A stretch of 44,394 bases of DNA from UBA724 sp964229545 (GTDB lineage Bacteria > Bacteroidota > Bacteroidia > Flavobacteriales > Flavobacteriaceae): positions 1 through 44,394 of the forward strand of contig CAXRDP010000004.1 in the NCBI GenBank assembly GCA_964229545.1, given 5' to 3'. The position numbers and the translations under genes were made by a program. The notes under the pieces were generated by a model. It ran no database searches. It was not told where the DNA came from and was given only the letters and a program-made list of their open reading frames with translations. Shown here piece by piece: positions 41,123 through 44,394 of the stretch (the first letter of the stretch is position 1; each line of letters begins with the position of its first letter).

Positions 41123-41659
41123 ATGAGTAAGCAGGCAGAAGAACAAGTGGTGTTGGTCGATGCGCAAGACAACCCTATCGGGCTGATGGGCAAATTGGAG
41201 GCGCACCAAAAAGGCGTACTCCACCGTGCGTTCTCTGTGTTTGTGCTCAATGACCAAAACGAACTGATGCTCCAACAGCGCGCCTTACACAAGTACCACT
41301 CACCCGGATTGTGGACCAATACTTGCTGCAGCCACCAACGCAGTGGAGAGTCTAATATTCAGGCAGGCACGCGTAGGTTGCAAGAAGAAATGGGTTTTAC
41401 AACCGAACTGACCGAACTCACCTCTTTTATCTATAAAGCACCCTTTGACAACGGACTCACCGAACACGAACTCGATCACATCATGATGGGGCGCTACAAC
41501 AGCAGCCCAAACATCAACCCCGATGAGGTAGCCGATTGGAAATGGATGTCCATAGAAGAAGTCAAAAAAGATGTGGACGCACATCCCGAACGCTATACTG
41601 TTTGGTTTGTGATTATATTTGAACGTTTTTATAAAGATCTTTTTTCCAAATGCCAGTAA
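41123..41659 (+). CDS. idi: isopentenyl-diphosphate delta-isomerase, type I
   Basis: A 178-residue Nudix-fold enzyme that interconverts IPP and DMAPP for isoprenoid synthesis. The active-site region TNTCCSHQ has Cys69 as the likely catalytic cysteine and His71 as metal ligand, with Glu114 and Glu116 (TEHELDH) on the other side. The REEMGF-like Nudix helix is at RRLQEEMG (84-91). Length and motifs fit type I. It overlaps queD by 10 bases. Confidence 0.95.
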   Translation: MSKQAEEQVVLVDAQDNPIGLMGKLEAHQKGVLHRAFSVFVLNDQNELMLQQRALHKYHSPGLWTNTCCSHQRSGESNIQAGTRRLQEEMGFTTELTELTSFIYKAPFDNGLTEHELDHIMMGRYNSSPNINPDEVADWKWMSIEEVKKDVDAHPERYTVWFVIIFERFYKDLFSKCQ

Positions 41660-42057
41660 CTGTCAGCCGTAAGGCCCACTTCAATGCCGCCCACCGATTG
41701 TTTCGTTCCGACTGGGACGATGCCTCCAATGAGGAGGTTTTTGGCAAGTGTGCCAATCCCTACTACCACGGACACAACTACGAGTTGATTGTGCATGTGA
41801 CCGGTGATATCGACCCACAGACAGGCTATGTGATGGATATGAAAGTACTTAAAGACCTCATCAAGTTGGAAGTGGAGAACGCTTTTGACCATAAAAATCT
41901 CAATGAGCAAGTCCCCGAATTTAAAAGCCTGATTCCTACCGCCGAAAACATAGCGGTGGTTATTTGGGACAAGTTGCGTCCTCATATTGATTCAAAAAAA
42001 AAATTGGCGGTAACCCTATACGAAACACCGCGCAACTACGTACACTATCAAGGATAA
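41650..42057 (+). CDS. queD: 6-pyruvoyl-tetrahydropterin synthase / 6-carboxytetrahydropterin synthase family
   Basis: A 135-residue T-fold enzyme. Zinc ligands His15 (FNAAHRL), His40 and His42 (YYHGHNY) and catalytic Cys34 (FGKCANP) are intact; the VMDMKVLKD and FDHKNLN segments agree with the family. In bacteria this usually means QueD, making the queuosine precursor 6-carboxytetrahydropterin, but PTPS activity cannot be excluded by sequence alone. It overlaps idi by 10 bases and is followed by manA after three. Confidence 0.85.
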   Translation: MPVTVSRKAHFNAAHRLFRSDWDDASNEEVFGKCANPYYHGHNYELIVHVTGDIDPQTGYVMDMKVLKDLIKLEVENAFDHKNLNEQVPEFKSLIPTAENIAVVIWDKLRPHIDSKKKLAVTLYETPRNYVHYQG

Positions 42058-42060
42058 AAT

Positions 42061-43032
42061 ATGAAACTGACACCTTTGTTTTTTACTCCCATTCCCAAAG
42101 AACGCTTGTGGGGTGGGCAAAAACTCGAAACGCTATTAGATAAACCCTTTGAGGGCGATGCCATAGGTGAGAGTTGGGAACTCTCTACTGTTCCCGGCGA
42201 TGTGTCAGTTGTGGCCGAAGGGCCATGGGCAGGGCAGGCGTTGGATGCCTTGATTGTCAATCACAGAGCCACGCTTGTGGGGCAAAAGGTGTACGACCGT
42301 TTTGGAGACGAATTTCCGGTATTGATCAAGTTTATCGATGCCCAAAAAGACCTCTCGATTCAGTTGCACCCACACGACCATTTGGCCAAAGAACGCCACC
42401 AGTCTTTTGGTAAAAATGAGATGTGGTACATCATGCAAGCCGATGCTGAGGCACAACTCATTGTGGGTTTTTCCCGCGATGTTAAAAAAGCCGAATACCA
42501 AGCACATTTGGCTTCTGACAGTTTGGAAGACATCCTGCAATACGAGCCTGTACAGTCGGGAGATACGTTTTATATACGCACCGGTACCGTGCATGCGATC
42601 GGGGCGGGCATATTGCTGGCTGAAATCCAACAGACTTCCGACGTGACCTACCGCATCTACGACTGGAACCGAAAAGATAAAGACGGAAACACCCGCGAAC
42701 TTCATACCGATTTGGCACTCGACGCCATTGATTACACCCGCCGAAATGACCACAAAGCGGTTTATGACCAACAAGCCAACCAAGCCAATCCCATGGTGGA
42801 TTCGCCCTATTTTACCACCGACTTTTTGCCAGTACGGGGTCATATGGCAGTCGATGCTTTGGACAAAGACTCTTTTGTTATCCTGATGGGCGTGCGTGGC
42901 GTAGTGGATTTGAATGTTGATGGAACAAGTTATACACTGTCTATGGGGCAAACGGTGCTGATTCCGGCAACATTGGCTATCTTTGAGCTAACAGCCACCG
43001 ACGCCGATGTGTTGATGGTTTATATAAAATAA
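42061..43032 (+). CDS. manA: class I mannose-6-phosphate isomerase
   Basis: A 323-residue cupin-fold enzyme interconverting mannose 6-phosphate and fructose 6-phosphate, supplying mannose for polysaccharides. Zinc ligands are Gln101 and His103 (QLHPHD), Glu120 (GKNEMWY) and His178 (GTVHAIG). It has the short Bacillus-type length. It lies in the idi-queD-manA unit, whose members have no obvious common pathway. Confidence 0.95.
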   Translation: MKLTPLFFTPIPKERLWGGQKLETLLDKPFEGDAIGESWELSTVPGDVSVVAEGPWAGQALDALIVNHRATLVGQKVYDRFGDEFPVLIKFIDAQKDLSIQLHPHDHLAKERHQSFGKNEMWYIMQADAEAQLIVGFSRDVKKAEYQAHLASDSLEDILQYEPVQSGDTFYIRTGTVHAIGAGILLAEIQQTSDVTYRIYDWNRKDKDGNTRELHTDLALDAIDYTRRNDHKAVYDQQANQANPMVDSPYFTTDFLPVRGHMAVDALDKDSFVILMGVRGVVDLNVDGTSYTLSMGQTVLIPATLAIFELTATDADVLMVYIK

Positions 43033-43037
43033 AGATT

Positions 43038-43304
43038 ATGGCAAGCATACGCGACCTAAAAAAAGACCTAAACTATGTGTTGGGCGAAGTGATTCAACAA
43101 GCTTTGGACTGGGAGAAGGCACAGCCAGATGCCGACCACAAAGCCAGTCAAAAAATCATTGATGACGCAGTGGATTTGTTTGACGCATTGACCGCCAGAA
43201 TCTATCAAAACAAAGGGCAAAACCCCCAAGCGCACTACAAACAAATCGCCAACGACCTGCTAGAAAAAGGCAATGTGTTGTTGGAGCGGGTCAGCGGTTT
43301 GTAG
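43038..43304 (+). CDS. small conserved helical protein of unknown function
   Basis: An 88-residue, mostly helical, acidic-basic mixed protein beginning MASIRDLKKDLNYVLGEVIQ. Similar short proteins occur in Flavobacteriia, but no function is known to me. There is no signal peptide, membrane helix or cysteine. It is five bases behind manA and is the last gene of that unit. Confidence 0.75.
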   Translation: MASIRDLKKDLNYVLGEVIQQALDWEKAQPDADHKASQKIIDDAVDLFDALTARIYQNKGQNPQAHYKQIANDLLEKGNVLLERVSGL

Positions 43305-43392
43305 TTTTTTTAGAAATAAGCAGAAATTTCCTACAGAAAATTTTTTTTATTTTTTTGGCCAAATATCCTTTTTAAGGCTGTTCTTCTCATTG

Positions 43393-43413
43393 CGGGAGCT
43401 CTTCCCGGTTTTT
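43393..43413 (+). terminator. weak intrinsic terminator after the idi-manA operon
   Basis: CGGGA (43393-43397), GCTCT, TCCCG (43403-43407), G, T5. The stem is short but GC-rich and followed by a T-tract, 89 bases after the last gene of the operon. The rest of this 328-bp gap is AT-rich and contains one further hairpin (43540-43567). Confidence 0.5.
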
Positions 43414-43539
43414 ATTCTATAAGCTTTAAAATTATTGTTACCTCGCACTATAGACTGATAAGTAAAGTGTCATTTCTTAGATAATTCTATTAATTAGGTT
43501 ATATCTCTGTTTAACCACTTCATTTATCTTCTTTGGAGC

Positions 43540-43567
43540 GGTAGAAAACTACTGTGAGTTTTCTGCT
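43540..43567 (+). repeat. inverted repeat in the gap before the lipoprotein gene
   Basis: AGAAAACT (43543-43550), ACTGTG, AGTTTTCT (43557-43564) are perfect arms, with the stem extending outward through one G-C and two G-T pairs. There is no T-tract. It lies 66 bases before the lipoprotein ATG, so it may be a regulatory hairpin or an operator. The surrounding gap shows no coding potential. Confidence 0.45.
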
Positions 43568-43632
43568 ATGGTATTTTGCAAGTTTTAACACTCCATAAAA
43601 AATGTTGAGGCGGTAATTTTAAATATATACTC

Positions 43633-44160
43633 ATGGTTTTTATAATTAACCCATATCTTAAAAAAAGCTTTTGTTCTCTCTTTTTGTTGTTACTGGCATC
43701 ATGTTTGAGCGAAACTGCCGATCAAACTGAGCCTATCATTGAAAATGAAGAGTTAAGTTTATCTGAAATGACTGATATTGCCACAATCGATCAATATAAT
43801 GAGTTGAGCGACACCGAGAAAAGTTTAGTTGATTTGATAAATTCTTCTATCAACGGCTTGAAGGGCATGTCATTACACTCAAAAAATAAATTATCAGATC
43901 ATTATGCAACTATAAATTTCAAAATGGACAACTCAAGTCAAATTTTTTCTGATTACGTTTTGTTGTCTTCAAAAGAAAGTTTGGATTACCAAAATATTTT
44001 GATAAAATTCTCTCTAGACTCATCTTGTACTGCTTGTGGTATTCGCACTGGAATTAAGTGTGCCAAAGAAATAGCGTCGTATTTGAAAGAACATGGAATA
44101 AGAGACATAGATATACATCTTCATGTCAATGATGACGGTTGTTTTGAATTGACTTGGTAG
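43633..44160 (+). CDS. lipoprotein of unknown function
   Basis: A 175-residue protein that I do not recognise. A signal peptide with lipobox L-A-S-C24 predicts lipid modification; the mature N-terminus is acidic (SETAD, then ENEE), which in Bacteroidota can favour surface exposure. The C-terminal part holds Cys132, Cys135 (C-T-A-C), Cys143 and Cys170, an arrangement that could form disulfides or bind metal, and a HLHV segment at 162-165. Base composition is more AT-rich than the housekeeping genes, and it stands apart from them, so it may have been acquired more recently. From 44161 to the window end I see no gene. Confidence 0.7.
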   Translation: MVFIINPYLKKSFCSLFLLLLASCLSETADQTEPIIENEELSLSEMTDIATIDQYNELSDTEKSLVDLINSSINGLKGMSLHSKNKLSDHYATINFKMDNSSQIFSDYVLLSSKESLDYQNILIKFSLDSSCTACGIRTGIKCAKEIASYLKEHGIRDIDIHLHVNDDGCFELTW

Positions 44161-44394
44161 TGTTTTTGAGTTAAATAATGCTCTGTTACAGCTAATAATA
44201 TTTTTAAGTTTAATTATTAACCAAAAGAGTCAAACATTCAGATTCTTAAGCATGAAATAAGTATGTAAATTAACCTTAAAAATGATCTAGATAGTAACAA
44301 AACCAAAGCTGCAATCTTAGATGATTTCAAACCACAGATCACAAAATGACATCAAACGCAAGTGGTTTTTCTTGCTAATTCCATTTCCATTCTA

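Noticed and set aside
1..44394. CRISPR array, rRNA operon, insertion sequence or prophage
   Set aside because: No regularly spaced direct repeats, no rRNA sequence, and no transposase or phage structural genes were seen.

Overview
This window reads as a chromosomal segment of a Flavobacteriia-type Bacteroidota, most likely Flavobacteriaceae. Three things support this: gene order (rsfS-ftsH-LUD-cdsA, pyrE, coaD, ddl-PASTA-rluD, tRNA-Thr/Tyr/Gly/Thr-tuf-tRNA-Trp-secE-nusG-rplKAJL-rpoBC-DUF3467); Bacteroidota promoter signatures (-33 TTTG/TTG and -7 TAnnTTTG) instead of E. coli sigma-70 boxes; and a near absence of Shine-Dalgarno sequences except before rpsU. The genus cannot be fixed from what is visible. 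Most of the window is housekeeping; I see no prophage, insertion sequence, CRISPR array or rRNA operon.

Layout. 1-3622 (minus): rsfS, ftsH, a LUD-domain gene and the 5' part of cdsA. 3691-9943: biotin ligase, pyrE with an SRPBCC gene, Nudix, coaD, ddl, a PASTA protein, rluD and yaaA, then a tiny 30S THX gene. 10118-10766: a HicA/HicB toxin-antitoxin pair with an operator-like inverted repeat in its promoter. 10773-17221 (minus): a compact trpL-E-G-D-C-F-B-A operon with a leader peptide carrying tandem Trp codons and an intrinsic terminator, i.e. a transcription attenuator; trpE and trpD each carry a one-base homopolymer frameshift. 17237-18334 (minus): marR, yceI and a 30-residue CDGSH protein. 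18399-23936: rhodanese lipoprotein, a frameshifted DUF2851 gene, PspC, an alanine/sodium symporter, a helix-hairpin-helix protein and an acyl-CoA dehydrogenase. 23940-25482: rpsU with a strong SD, xerC and hpf. 25564-39419: tRNAs and the translation/transcription super-operon. 39445-43304: prfC (minus), then idi-queD-manA and a small conserved gene. 43305-44394: AT-rich end with one lipoprotein of unknown function.

The most interesting signals are regulatory. (1) The trp leader has a promoter whose -7 box sits five bases before the leader-peptide ATG, so the attenuator peptide appears to be translated from a leaderless RNA; a seven-base segment right after its stop codon can pair with the terminator loop. 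(2) At least six other genes (birA, pyrE, coaD, ddl, pspC, idi) have TAnnTTTG exactly four bases before ATG, which predicts a class of leaderless mRNAs. (3) rpsU carries the only strong SD noticed, as expected for bS21 autoregulation. (4) pyrE and the Nudix gene have interlocked start codons (CATG), with the pyrE promoter inside the Nudix gene. (5) Three genes are broken by single-base homopolymer changes, which may be sequencing errors or real.
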